64,000 nucleotides of DNA from Paraburkholderia sprentiae WSM5005 (GTDB lineage Bacteria > Pseudomonadota > Gammaproteobacteria > Burkholderiales > Burkholderiaceae): positions 2,170,001 to 2,234,000 of the forward strand of contig NZ_CP017561.2 of assembly GCF_001865575.2 (NCBI RefSeq), written 5' to 3'. The notes under the pieces were generated by a model that made no database searches, was not told the DNA's origin, and worked only from the letters and a program-made list of their open reading frames with translations. The position numbers and the translations under genes are program-made. Numbering within the stretch: position 1 is the stretch's first letter; every line of letters begins with the position of its first letter. This document shows, in pieces, positions 7,793-15,276 of this stretch.

Positions 7793-8608
7793 ATGAGCGA
7801 TACGAACCCGGATCCTAAAACTTCGATCCAGGTGATCGAACGCATGATGCGCCTGCTCGACGCACTGGCAGCGCATAGCGACCCGGTCAGCCTGAAAGAA
7901 CTGGCCCTGCGCACGGAGCTGCACCCGTCCACCGCGCACCGCATCCTGAACGACATGGTGATGTGCCGGCTGGTCGACCGTTCGGATCCCGGCACCTACC
8001 GTCTCGGTATGCGCCTGCTCGAACTCGGCAATCTCGTCAAGGCGCGCCTATCGGTGCGCGATGCGGCGCTCACGCCGATGCGCGAGCTGCACCGTCAGAC
8101 CGGGCAGACCGTGAACCTGTCGGTGCGTCAGGGCGACGAAATCGTCTATATCGAACGCGCGTATTCGGAGCGCTCGGGCATGCAGGTGGTGCGAGCGATC
8201 GGCGGGCGCGCGCCGCTTCATCTGACCTCGGTCGGCAAGCTGTTCCTCGCCGCCGACGAAACCACCCGCGTGCGTGCCTACGCAACCCGCACCGGTCTAT
8301 CTGGCCATACGCAGAACAGCATCACCGATCTCACGAAACTCGAGCGCGAGTTGTCGCACGTGCGCCAGCAGGCCTGCGCGCGCGACAACGAGGAACTGGA
8401 GTTGGGCGTGCGCTGCATCGCCGCGGGCATCTACGACGATACCGGCAAGCTGGTCGCGGGCCTGTCGCTGTCGGCACCGGCCGATCGCTTGCAGGATTCG
8501 TGGCTCGGGCAGTTAAGCCAGACCGCCTTGATGATTTCGGAATCGCTCGGCTATCGCCCACAGGCGCAGCAGGACCATTCACACGGCTCGCACGGCTCGC
8601 ATTCGTAG
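7793..8608 (+). CDS. IclR-family transcriptional regulator, divergent from lutAB
   Basis: 271-residue regulator: winged helix-turn-helix at about residues 10-70 (SLKELALRTELHPSTAHRIL is the recognition region), then the IclR effector-binding GAF-like domain (about 85-255) with the conserved SVGKLFLA and NEELELGVRCIAAGI segments. It ends in an unusual His-rich tail, HSHGSHGSHS. The start at 7793 is preferred over 7721 because the -10 box TACAAT lies between them. Its divergence from lutA suggests it controls lactate utilisation; the ligand is unknown, and lactate is only the obvious guess. Confidence 0.9.
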   Translation: MSDTNPDPKTSIQVIERMMRLLDALAAHSDPVSLKELALRTELHPSTAHRILNDMVMCRLVDRSDPGTYRLGMRLLELGNLVKARLSVRDAALTPMRELHRQTGQTVNLSVRQGDEIVYIERAYSERSGMQVVRAIGGRAPLHLTSVGKLFLAADETTRVRAYATRTGLSGHTQNSITDLTKLERELSHVRQQACARDNEELELGVRCIAAGIYDDTGKLVAGLSLSAPADRLQDSWLGQLSQTALMISESLGYRPQAQQDHSHGSHGSHS

Positions 8609-8674
8609 GTGGCGCAGCGCGGCCGCCTGGCAGCGGGTGACCGATCCCCTGGGTGCCCTCGCCGGCGCCATGAA

Positions 8675-8705
8675 AAAAAGCCTCGCATCCGCGAGGCTTT
8701 TTCTT
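8675..8705. terminator. Bidirectional terminator between iclR-type gene and pbpG
   Basis: AAAAGCCTCGC-ATCC-GCGAGGCTTTTT: a 7-bp GC stem flanked by A and T tracts, between convergent genes. It can terminate in both directions. Confidence 0.88.
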
Positions 8706-8758
8706 TGCACGATGAGCGCAGCCGGCCCGGATACGCTCGGCTGCGCGCCCGATGGGGT

Positions 8759-9958
8759 TCAGGTACCCGGACCGCCGGCATCGGCGCTGGTGATGCGCGG
8801 CTGGTCGCCGCCGTTATCCAGCCAGGTACGCAGGCGCGTCGCATCCGCGAAACGCGAATACTTGCCCGACGAATCGAGCAGCACCATGATCATCGGCCGG
8901 CCGTGGATGGTCGCCTGCATCACCAGACACTCGCCCGCTTCGTTGATGAAGCCGGTCTTCTGCAGACCGATGTCCCACGTCGGGTTGCGCACCAGCGCGT
9001 TGGTGCTGTTGTACGCGATCGTGCGCTTGCCGGTGTACACCTCATAGCTGTGATCGGTCGAGAACTTGCGGATCAGCGGGTATTGATACGCCGCGTTGAC
9101 CATCTTGACGAGATCGCGCGCGCTCGACACGTTCATGCTCGTCAGACCGGTCGGGTTCTCGAAGTGCGTGTCGTTCATGCCGAGTTGCCTCGCCTTCGCG
9201 TTCATCGCCGCGAGGAAGGCCGGACGGCCGCCCGGGTAGTAGCGCGACAGCGCCGCTGCCGCGCGGTTTTCCGACGCCATCAAGGCGATGTGCAGCATGT
9301 CCTCGCGCGACAGTACCGAGCCCACCGACAAACGCGAGCCGGTGTTCTTCTCGTAGTCGCGGTCTTCATCGGTGACTTCGATCTGATCGGTCATCGGCTC
9401 TTTCGAATCGAGCACCACCATAGCGGTCATCAGCTTGCTGATCGATGCGATCGGCACCACCGCACGCGAGTTCTTGTCGAATAGCGTCTCGCCGCTGTTC
9501 TGGTCGATCACGTACGCGACGCTTGAGCGCAGCATCAGCGCGTCGGGTGTCTCGTGCAGACCAAAGGCCTGCCCGACGGTCGGCTGGCGCGGCTCGTACG
9601 CGACGCGACGCACGACCGAACGATGCCGCCCGTTCGCCGTGAACGTCACGCGCCTGCGTTTGACGCCGGCACGCGGTGCGTCTTCATCCGCGGCAGCGGC
9701 TTTCACTGCCTCGCCCTTGCCGGCTTTCGCGGCGCGGCTCGACACCTTTTCGGTGGCGGCCGCCTGCGCCGGCTTTTTGGCGGCCTTGGCGGCTTTGGCG
9801 TGTTTGGAAGTTTTTGCGGTCGCAGCAGAGGTTGCTGCAAAAGTGCTGACAGGCGTAGCGAACGCCGCTGCGACGGCCAGCGAGATGGCCACCGACAGAG
9901 CGGTGCTGCGCGCCGCGCCGTGGAGCAGTTTTAGCGACGAAAACATGTCGGTTTTCAT
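8759..9958 (-). CDS. pbpG: D-alanyl-D-alanine endopeptidase (PBP7/8 type)
   Basis: Periplasmic S11-family penicillin-binding protein that cleaves D-Ala-mDAP cross-bridges during murein remodelling. The 399 residues have a signal peptide (about residues 1-35, ending near FAATSAA), a Lys/Ala-rich linker to about residue 95, then the catalytic domain with SxxK (ASISKLMTAM), SxN (SENRAAAAL) and KTG (QKTGFINEAG). The start at 9958 is used; an upstream in-frame codon at 9994 adds 12 residues ahead of the signal peptide. Whether it is an endopeptidase or a D,D-carboxypeptidase cannot be decided from sequence alone, though the short C terminus favours PBP7. Confidence 0.9.
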   Translation of the reverse strand: MKTDMFSSLKLLHGAARSTALSVAISLAVAAAFATPVSTFAATSAATAKTSKHAKAAKAAKKPAQAAATEKVSSRAAKAGKGEAVKAAAADEDAPRAGVKRRRVTFTANGRHRSVVRRVAYEPRQPTVGQAFGLHETPDALMLRSSVAYVIDQNSGETLFDKNSRAVVPIASISKLMTAMVVLDSKEPMTDQIEVTDEDRDYEKNTGSRLSVGSVLSREDMLHIALMASENRAAAALSRYYPGGRPAFLAAMNAKARQLGMNDTHFENPTGLTSMNVSSARDLVKMVNAAYQYPLIRKFSTDHSYEVYTGKRTIAYNSTNALVRNPTWDIGLQKTGFINEAGECLVMQATIHGRPMIMVLLDSSGKYSRFADATRLRTWLDNGGDQPRITSADAGGPGT

Positions 9959-10486
9959 GGGTGTTCGATAGGGAGCGGCGAGAGGTTTCCGCAAGTGTAG
10001 TAAAGCAACGAAAAATTAGCAATTTGAAGCACTTATACGCGCTCCTTAAACCGGCTTATCAGCTCCGATCGCCAAAACGCAAATAAGTGCCGCGCTTCGA
10101 TCGCAAAAAACGATCGCCACCGCCAAGTGCCGCCGTTGCCGCCGCCCCGCCCAATCGAGCAGATCCTTGCAGCATAACGGCAAATTTGAGACAAACTTGA
10201 TCCGAGGAAATACTGTTAGAGCACCGGCCAAAACGGACTGCGCCGCGCCCTGAAGGCGTTGCGGACGAACGGCAGACTTTTTAAGCGTCTGATGAAAGTC
10301 GCCAACGCGCGTTCGACTGCCATCGCTCTTTAACGTTCCTTGTCACTTACCGGTTTACATCGAATTTTGCGAATGAACGGTTTGCTAGGGAACCAAGCTG
10401 TGCAACATGGCCCCACTGCAAGCGCCATGCCGCGAGGGCGGGCAACAACAGTCTCCAAAAGCGCGCGGTGAAACGGTAGTTTGTTC

Positions 10487-10503
10487 TGCACCGGCGAGGT
10501 GCA
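10487..10503. promoter_or_regulatory. Perfect NtrC-binding palindrome upstream of phaP
   Basis: TGCACC-GGCGA-GGTGCA is an exact match to the enterobacterial NtrC consensus TGCACC-N5-GGTGCA. It lies about 130 bases upstream of a sigma54-like element and 243 bases before the phasin ATG, a normal enhancer distance. NtrC itself is encoded at 30942-32480. Confidence 0.6.
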
Positions 10504-10579
10504 ACGAGCCGATATTTCCGCGTCACGTTAATGACATGCCTACTGTATAACCTTTTGTTTTACCGGCCTTTTCTTAGCA

Positions 10580-10594
10580 TTGTGCGTTGCACAA
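10580..10594. promoter_or_regulatory. Palindrome upstream of the phaP -35 box, candidate PhaR operator
   Basis: TTGTGC-GTT-GCACAA is a perfect 6-bp inverted repeat 7 bases upstream of the -35 hexamer. A related imperfect copy, ATTGCTGC-GAT-GCACAAT, lies at 10637-10654 after the -10. Two sites bracketing the phasin promoter recall the PhaR sites known at Ralstonia eutropha phaP. The assignment to PhaR is inference. Confidence 0.45.
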
Positions 10595-10601
10595 AAAACG
10601 C

Positions 10602-10629
10602 TTGACATTCTTTGCAGCCATCCTAAAAT
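10602..10629 (+). promoter_or_regulatory. Sigma70 promoter of phaP
   Basis: TTGACA (10602-10607), a 16-base spacer and TAAAAT (10624-10629) give a strong housekeeping promoter, with transcription start near 10636 and a leader of about 110 bases. Confidence 0.75.
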
Positions 10630-10645
10630 GGGAACCATTGCTGCG
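10630..10645 (+). promoter_or_regulatory. Sigma54-like element downstream of the phaP sigma70 promoter
   Basis: GGGAAC-CATTG-CTGCG keeps the GG (-24) and GC (-12) doublets at the required 10-base spacing of the TGGCAC-N5-TTGCW consensus, but differs at four positions. It gains weight only from the upstream NtrC palindrome. Confidence 0.35.
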
Positions 10646-10745
10646 ATGCACAATACATCGCGGTCCGGGCGGACGATCAAATCTTCGTCTTGCCATCCAC
10701 CCAACGCGGTCCGCATAGACCGGCCGCGATCCAGGAGCGTAAACC

Positions 10746-11321
10746 ATGACTCTGCTGACCCCTGAGCAATTCGCTGCAGCCCAGAAAGCCAACTTCGAAA
10801 CTCTGTTCGGTCTGACCACCAAGGCATTCGAAGGCGTCGAAAAGCTGGTTGAGCTGAACCTGCAAGTTGTGAAGTCGACGCTCGCCGAAAGCCAGGAAAA
10901 TGCCCAACGCGCGCTGTCCGTGAAGGACGCGCAGGAACTGCTGGCGCTGCAAGCAAGCCTTGCCCAGCCGGTGGCTGAAAAGGCGCTGTCGTATGGTCGC
11001 CACGTGTACGAAATCGTTTCGGCCACGCAGGGCGAGTTCACGCGCGTCGCAGAAGCGCAATTCGAAGAGCAAAACCGCAAGGTCCAGGCGCTGGTCGAAA
11101 ACGTCGCCAAGAACGCGCCGGCCGGTTCGGAAACCGCTGTCGCCGTGATGAAGTCGGCTATCACCGCTGCCAACACCACGTACGAAACGGTCCACAAGGC
11201 AACCCGCCAGGCTGTCGAAATCGCCGAAAGCAACTTCAATGCTGCTGCCACGGCCGCTTCGAAGGCAGCTTCGCAAGCCGCTGCGCAAGCATCGCGCGCC
11301 GCCGCCAAGAAGGCAGTCTAA
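10746..11321 (+). CDS. phaP: Phasin, polyhydroxyalkanoate granule protein
   Basis: Amphipathic helical protein that coats intracellular poly-3-hydroxybutyrate granules and controls their number and size. The 191 residues begin [20 protein letters not shown], typical of the betaproteobacterial phasin family, and are predicted all-helical, ending in an Ala/Lys-rich tail ([13 protein letters not shown]) similar to other phasins. A good AGGAG ribosome site precedes the ATG. Monocistronic, with its own terminator at 11486-11511. Upstream signals suggest a strong sigma70 promoter with possible PhaR and nitrogen (NtrC/sigma54) control. Confidence 0.95.
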   Translation: MTLLTPEQFAAAQKANFETLFGLTTKAFEGVEKLVELNLQVVKSTLAESQENAQRALSVKDAQELLALQASLAQPVAEKALSYGRHVYEIVSATQGEFTRVAEAQFEEQNRKVQALVENVAKNAPAGSETAVAVMKSAITAANTTYETVHKATRQAVEIAESNFNAAATAASKAASQAAAQASRAAAKKAV

Positions 11322-11485
11322 GCTTCACGCGTCAACACGCTAGGCTTTACGCCTGGCGTCGCCTTTCTCGCCGGCCAAGCCCACCCTCTGCGCCGGCGTT
11401 ATCGCAAGCAACAGCGTCGTGCCGTTGCCGCTTATACGGTTTGACTGGCCGAACGCTCCGATACGTTGCAATAGCGTATCGTTTG

Positions 11486-11511
11486 CCCGGCCGCCAAGCC
11501 GGGATTTTTTT
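11486..11511 (+). terminator. phaP intrinsic terminator
   Basis: CCCGGC-CGCCAA-GCCGGG stem followed by ATTTTTTT, on the phasin strand. Confidence 0.85.
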
Positions 11512-11541
11512 GCCCGCATACCAGCCGCCGCAAAATCAGAA

Positions 11542-11575
11542 ACGGCGCGCTCCGAGATGGAGCGCGCCGTTTTTC
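11542..11575. terminator. Terminator of the pyruvate dehydrogenase operon
   Basis: Perfect 12-bp stem (ACGGCGCGCTCC with GGAGCGCGCCGT, loop GAGAT) followed by TTTTT on the plus strand. It lies between phaP and the end of lpd. The minus strand has only a short T run, so it is a stronger terminator for phaP read-through than for lpd. Confidence 0.65.
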
Positions 11576-11641
11576 TTTGCCGTTGCGGTTCGACCGACTT
11601 CGCCGCGCCCACATGTCGCCATGCAAGCGAGGCGAACCGCC

Positions 11642-13414
11642 TTACTTCTTCTTCACGGGCGGCAGATCGGTACAGACGCCTTCATACAGCTCGGCCGCCA
11701 TTCCGACCGATTCGCCGAGTGTCGGATGCGGATGGATCGTCTTGCCGATATCCGTTGCATCCGCGCCCATCTCGATTGCGAGACAGACTTCGCTGATCAG
11801 GTCACCGGCATTCAGACCGACGATACCGCCGCCGATCACGCGATGCGTTTGCTCATCGAACAGCAGCTTCGTGAAGCCCTCGTCGCGGCCATTGGCGATC
11901 GCACGGCCCGACGCGGCCCACGGAAACACCGCCTTGCCGAACTTGACGCCTTCGGCCTTGAGCTGGTCTTCCGTCTTGCCAGCCCATGCCACTTCCGGAT
12001 CGGTGTAAGCCACCGACGGAATCTGCATCGCGTCGAAGTACGCCTTCTCGCCGTGCGCGACTTCCGCCGCCACGTGGCCTTCGTGCACGGCCTTGTGCGC
12101 GAGCATCGGCTGACCGACGATATCGCCGATCGCGAAGATGTGCGGCACATTCGTGCGCTGCTGCTGGTCGACTTCGATGAAGCCGCGGTCCGTCACCGCG
12201 ACGCCGGCCTTTTCGGCGCCGATCCGCTTGCCGTTCGGCGAGCGGCCGACGGCCACCAGCACGAGGTCGTAGCGTTGCGGCTCGGCCGGCGCCTTCTCGC
12301 CCTCGAACGACACGTAGATGCCGTCCTCCTTCGCTTGCGCCCCGGTGGTCCTGGTCTTCAGCATCACGTTGGCGAAACGCTTGCTGTTGTACTTCTCCCA
12401 GACCTTGACCAGGTCGCGGTCCGCGCCCGTCATCAAGCCTTCGAGCATTTCGACCACGTCGATTTGCGCGCCGAGCGTCGAGTAGACGGTCGCCATTTCC
12501 AGACCGATGATGCCGCCGCCGATCACGAGCATGCGCTGCGGAATCTGGCGCAGTTCGAGCGCGCCGGTCGAATCGACGACCCGCGGATCTTCCGGAATGA
12601 ACGGCAGCTTCACCGCTTCAGAGCCCGCGGCAATGATCGCCTGCTTGAACTTGACGACCTTCTTACCGGCCTCGGTCTGCACTTCCATATGGTTCGGATC
12701 GACGAACGCGCCGGTACCGACCACCACTTCGACCTTACGCGCCTTCGCCATGCCGGCGAGACCGCCGGTCAGCTTCTTGACCACGCCGGACTTGAAATCG
12801 CGCAGCTTGTCGAGATCGATCTGAGGCTTGCCGAACGTGATGCCGTGCGAGGCAAGATCAGCCGCCTCGTCGATGACGAGCGCGGTGTGCAGCAGCGCCT
12901 TCGACGGGATACAGCCGACGTTCAGACACACACCGCCAAGCGTCGAATAACGCTCGACCAGCACGGTATTCATACCGAGGTCGGCTGAGCGGAATGCGGC
13001 CGAGTAGCCGCCGGGGCCCGAACCGAGCACGAGCATGTCGCACTCGAGGTCGGCGCTGCCCGAATAGCTGCCGGCCTGCGGAGCCGGTGCGGCGGCCTTC
13101 GGCGCCGCGGCGGCAGGCGCCGGCGCCGCCTTCTCGGGCTCTTTCGGCGCCGCAGCGGCGGCGGCCGCGCCGCCCGCCGATGCCTCGACGAGCGCGATGA
13201 CCGTGCCCTGCGAGACTTTGTCGCCCGGCTTGATGCGCACTTCCTTGACGGTGCCGGCGGTATCGCTCGGCACTTCCATCGACGCCTTGTCGGATTCGAG
13301 CGTCAGCAGCGACTGCTCCTGCTCGATGACGTCGCCCGGCTTGATATTGACTTCGATGACGTCGACGTCCTTGAAGTCACCGATGTCCGGTACTTTTACT
13401 TCGACGAGACTCAT
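11642..13414 (-). CDS. lpdA: Dihydrolipoyl dehydrogenase (E3) with N-terminal lipoyl domain
   Basis: E3 flavoprotein of the pyruvate dehydrogenase complex; reoxidises dihydrolipoamide with NAD+. The 590 residues include a fused lipoyl domain (about 1-76, lipoylation lysine in ESDKASMEV), an Ala/Pro linker (80-120), the FAD-binding motif GSGPGGYSAAF, the redox disulfide CLNVGC, an NAD motif GGGIIGLEM, and the C-terminal active-site histidine in HPHPTLGE. The start at 13414 has AAGGGG upstream and begins [12 protein letters not shown]. It is the last gene of aceE-aceF-lpd. The lipoyl fusion makes it about 115 residues longer than E. coli Lpd. Confidence 0.96.
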   Translation of the reverse strand: MSLVEVKVPDIGDFKDVDVIEVNIKPGDVIEQEQSLLTLESDKASMEVPSDTAGTVKEVRIKPGDKVSQGTVIALVEASAGGAAAAAAAPKEPEKAAPAPAAAAPKAAAPAPQAGSYSGSADLECDMLVLGSGPGGYSAAFRSADLGMNTVLVERYSTLGGVCLNVGCIPSKALLHTALVIDEAADLASHGITFGKPQIDLDKLRDFKSGVVKKLTGGLAGMAKARKVEVVVGTGAFVDPNHMEVQTEAGKKVVKFKQAIIAAGSEAVKLPFIPEDPRVVDSTGALELRQIPQRMLVIGGGIIGLEMATVYSTLGAQIDVVEMLEGLMTGADRDLVKVWEKYNSKRFANVMLKTRTTGAQAKEDGIYVSFEGEKAPAEPQRYDLVLVAVGRSPNGKRIGAEKAGVAVTDRGFIEVDQQQRTNVPHIFAIGDIVGQPMLAHKAVHEGHVAAEVAHGEKAYFDAMQIPSVAYTDPEVAWAGKTEDQLKAEGVKFGKAVFPWAASGRAIANGRDEGFTKLLFDEQTHRVIGGGIVGLNAGDLISEVCLAIEMGADATDIGKTIHPHPTLGESVGMAAELYEGVCTDLPPVKKK

Positions 13415-13546
13415 AGTGTCCCCTTCTCTTGTTGAGCGGTGATGAGCGGCGCGCCCGACGTGCACCGCGCACGACACACGCGCGAACGGCGCGACGCGGA
13501 TCAGTCGACACGATCCGTGCTCGCGCCGGCGGATCTCACCAGCCGC

Positions 13547-15193
13547 TCAAAGAATCACACGCCGGAAATCGGCAAGAATCGAACCGAGGTATGCGTTGAA
13601 GCGCGCGGCTTCCGCTCCGTCGATCACGCGATGGTCGTACGACAGCGACAGCGGCATGCTCAGGCGCGGCACGAACTGCTTGCCGTCCCACACCGGCTTC
13701 ATCGCGCTGCGCGACAGGCCGAGAATCGCCACTTCAGGCGCGTTGATGATCGGCGTGAAATGCGTGCCGCCGATACCGCCCAGCGACGAGATCGAGAAGC
13801 AACCGCCCTGCATCTGGTCCGGCTTCAGCTTGCCTTCGCGCGCGGCCTTCGACAGATCGGCCATTTCCTTCGCGATGTCGACGAGGCCCTTCTTGTCCGC
13901 GTCGCGAATCACCGGAACGACGAGGCCGTTCGGCGTATCCGCGGCAAAACCGATGTGGTAGTACTGCTTGAACACCAGGTTGTCGCCGTCGAGGCTTGCG
14001 TTGAACGTCGGGAATTTCTTCAGGGCCGCCACGCAGGCCTTGATCACGAACGCGAGCATCGTGAACTTGATGCCCGCCTTTTCGTTTTCCTTGTTCAGCT
14101 TCACGCGCAGCGCTTCGAGCTCGGTGATGTCCGCTTCGTCGTTGTTCGTGACGTGCGGGATCATGACCCAGTTGCGATGCAGGTTCGCGCCCGAGATCTT
14201 CTTGATGCGCGACAGCGGTTTCGGATCGACCGGACCGAACTTCGTGAAGTCGACCTTCGGCCACGGCAGCAGATTGAGCTCGCCACCGCCGGCGGCCGGT
14301 GCGGCTGCACCAGCCGGCGCCGCGCGCTGGCCCGTCATCACGCCCTTCACGAACGTAGTCACATCGGCCTGCGTAATGCGGCCCTTCGGACCGGTGCCGC
14401 GCACCTGCGAGACGTCGACGCCGAGTTCGCGCGCAAACTTGCGCACCGACGGCGACGCATGGCTCGGGTGACGCGAGCCGCCTTCGCCTGCCGGGATCAG
14501 CGGCGCCTGCGCGAGCGCAGACGGCGCGGCCGGTGCCGCAGTCGGCGCGACCGGCGCGTCGGACGGCTTCTCGGCCGGCGCCTTCGCGGCCGGTGCCGGC
14601 GCGGGCGCTGCGGCAGCGCCGCCTTCCGCTTCGAGCACGACGATGACCGAGCCTTCCGACACGGCATCGCCAACCTTGACCTTCACTTCCTTGACGACGC
14701 CGGCCACCGAGCTCGGCACGTCCATCGTCGCCTTGTCGGATTCCAGCGTGACGAGCGACTGTTCCTTCTCGACGCGATCGCCGACCTTCACCGCGATCTC
14801 GATTACCGGAACGTCTTTATAGTCGCCGATATCCGGCACCTTGATTTCCTGCACGCCGCCGCCCGCCGCCGCGGGCGCGGGGGCCGGCGCCGCAGCGGGA
14901 GCCGCCGCCGGTGCCGCCTTCGGTGCCGCCGCGGGCGCCGCGGCAGCGGCGTCGGCGGCTTCCAGCACGATGATCAGCGTGCCTTCGGACACCGCATCGC
15001 CGACCTTGACCTTCACTTCCTTGACGACGCCGGCGGCCGAGCTCGGCACGTCCATCGTCGCCTTGTCGGATTCCAGCGTAACGAGCGATTGCTCTTTTTC
15101 GACGGTGTCACCCGCCTTCACCAGCACCTCGATCACAGGAATGTCCTTGTAATCGCCGATGTCCGGCACCTTGACTTCGATCGCTTGACTCAT
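13547..15193 (-). CDS. aceF: Pyruvate dehydrogenase E2, dihydrolipoamide acetyltransferase
   Basis: Core of the pyruvate dehydrogenase complex; transfers the acetyl group from lipoamide to CoA. The 548 residues show two lipoyl domains (about 1-77 and 118-195, each with [10 protein letters not shown] carrying the lipoyl lysine), Ala/Pro-rich linkers, a peripheral-subunit-binding domain (about 250-285, [12 protein letters not shown]), and the catalytic domain ending with the HxxxDG motif in [15 protein letters not shown]. The start at 15193 is chosen by homology of [13 protein letters not shown]; the open frame continues to 15256. It sits between aceE and lpd. Confidence 0.97.
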   Translation of the reverse strand: MSQAIEVKVPDIGDYKDIPVIEVLVKAGDTVEKEQSLVTLESDKATMDVPSSAAGVVKEVKVKVGDAVSEGTLIIVLEAADAAAAAPAAAPKAAPAAAPAAAPAPAPAAAGGGVQEIKVPDIGDYKDVPVIEIAVKVGDRVEKEQSLVTLESDKATMDVPSSVAGVVKEVKVKVGDAVSEGSVIVVLEAEGGAAAAPAPAPAAKAPAEKPSDAPVAPTAAPAAPSALAQAPLIPAGEGGSRHPSHASPSVRKFARELGVDVSQVRGTGPKGRITQADVTTFVKGVMTGQRAAPAGAAAPAAGGGELNLLPWPKVDFTKFGPVDPKPLSRIKKISGANLHRNWVMIPHVTNNDEADITELEALRVKLNKENEKAGIKFTMLAFVIKACVAALKKFPTFNASLDGDNLVFKQYYHIGFAADTPNGLVVPVIRDADKKGLVDIAKEMADLSKAAREGKLKPDQMQGGCFSISSLGGIGGTHFTPIINAPEVAILGLSRSAMKPVWDGKQFVPRLSMPLSLSYDHRVIDGAEAARFNAYLGSILADFRRVIL

Positions 15194-15276
15194 TGTTAGT
15201 GTCTCCTGGGCCGCGCACGCCGCCCGCCCCTCGCGACGAGGAGCAGGCGCGCGCATCGCGGCACACGGGTGATGCC

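Larger units (their letters stand above)
9959..10745. other. 787-bp intergenic region upstream of phaP and pbpG
   Basis: No convincing gene. Frames are short and lack ribosome sites. The right half holds a perfect NtrC-type palindrome (10487-10503), a TTGTGC/GCACAA palindrome (10580-10594), a sigma70 promoter (10602-10629) and a sigma54-like element (10630-10645). The left half (9960-10480) may hold the pbpG promoter; I see nothing else definite there. Confidence 0.6.
11322..11641. other. Intergenic region between phaP and lpd
   Basis: 320 bases between convergent genes. They hold a small hairpin (GATACG/CGTATC, about 11459-11480) and the two terminators listed separately. No coding potential beyond shadow frames. 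Confidence 0.6.

Noticed and set aside
10510..10530. GAGCCGATATTT string resembling part of E. coli 6S RNA
   Set aside because: Only 12 bases match and the rest of the 6S fold is absent; the position upstream of phaP and the surrounding sequence do not support an RNA gene.
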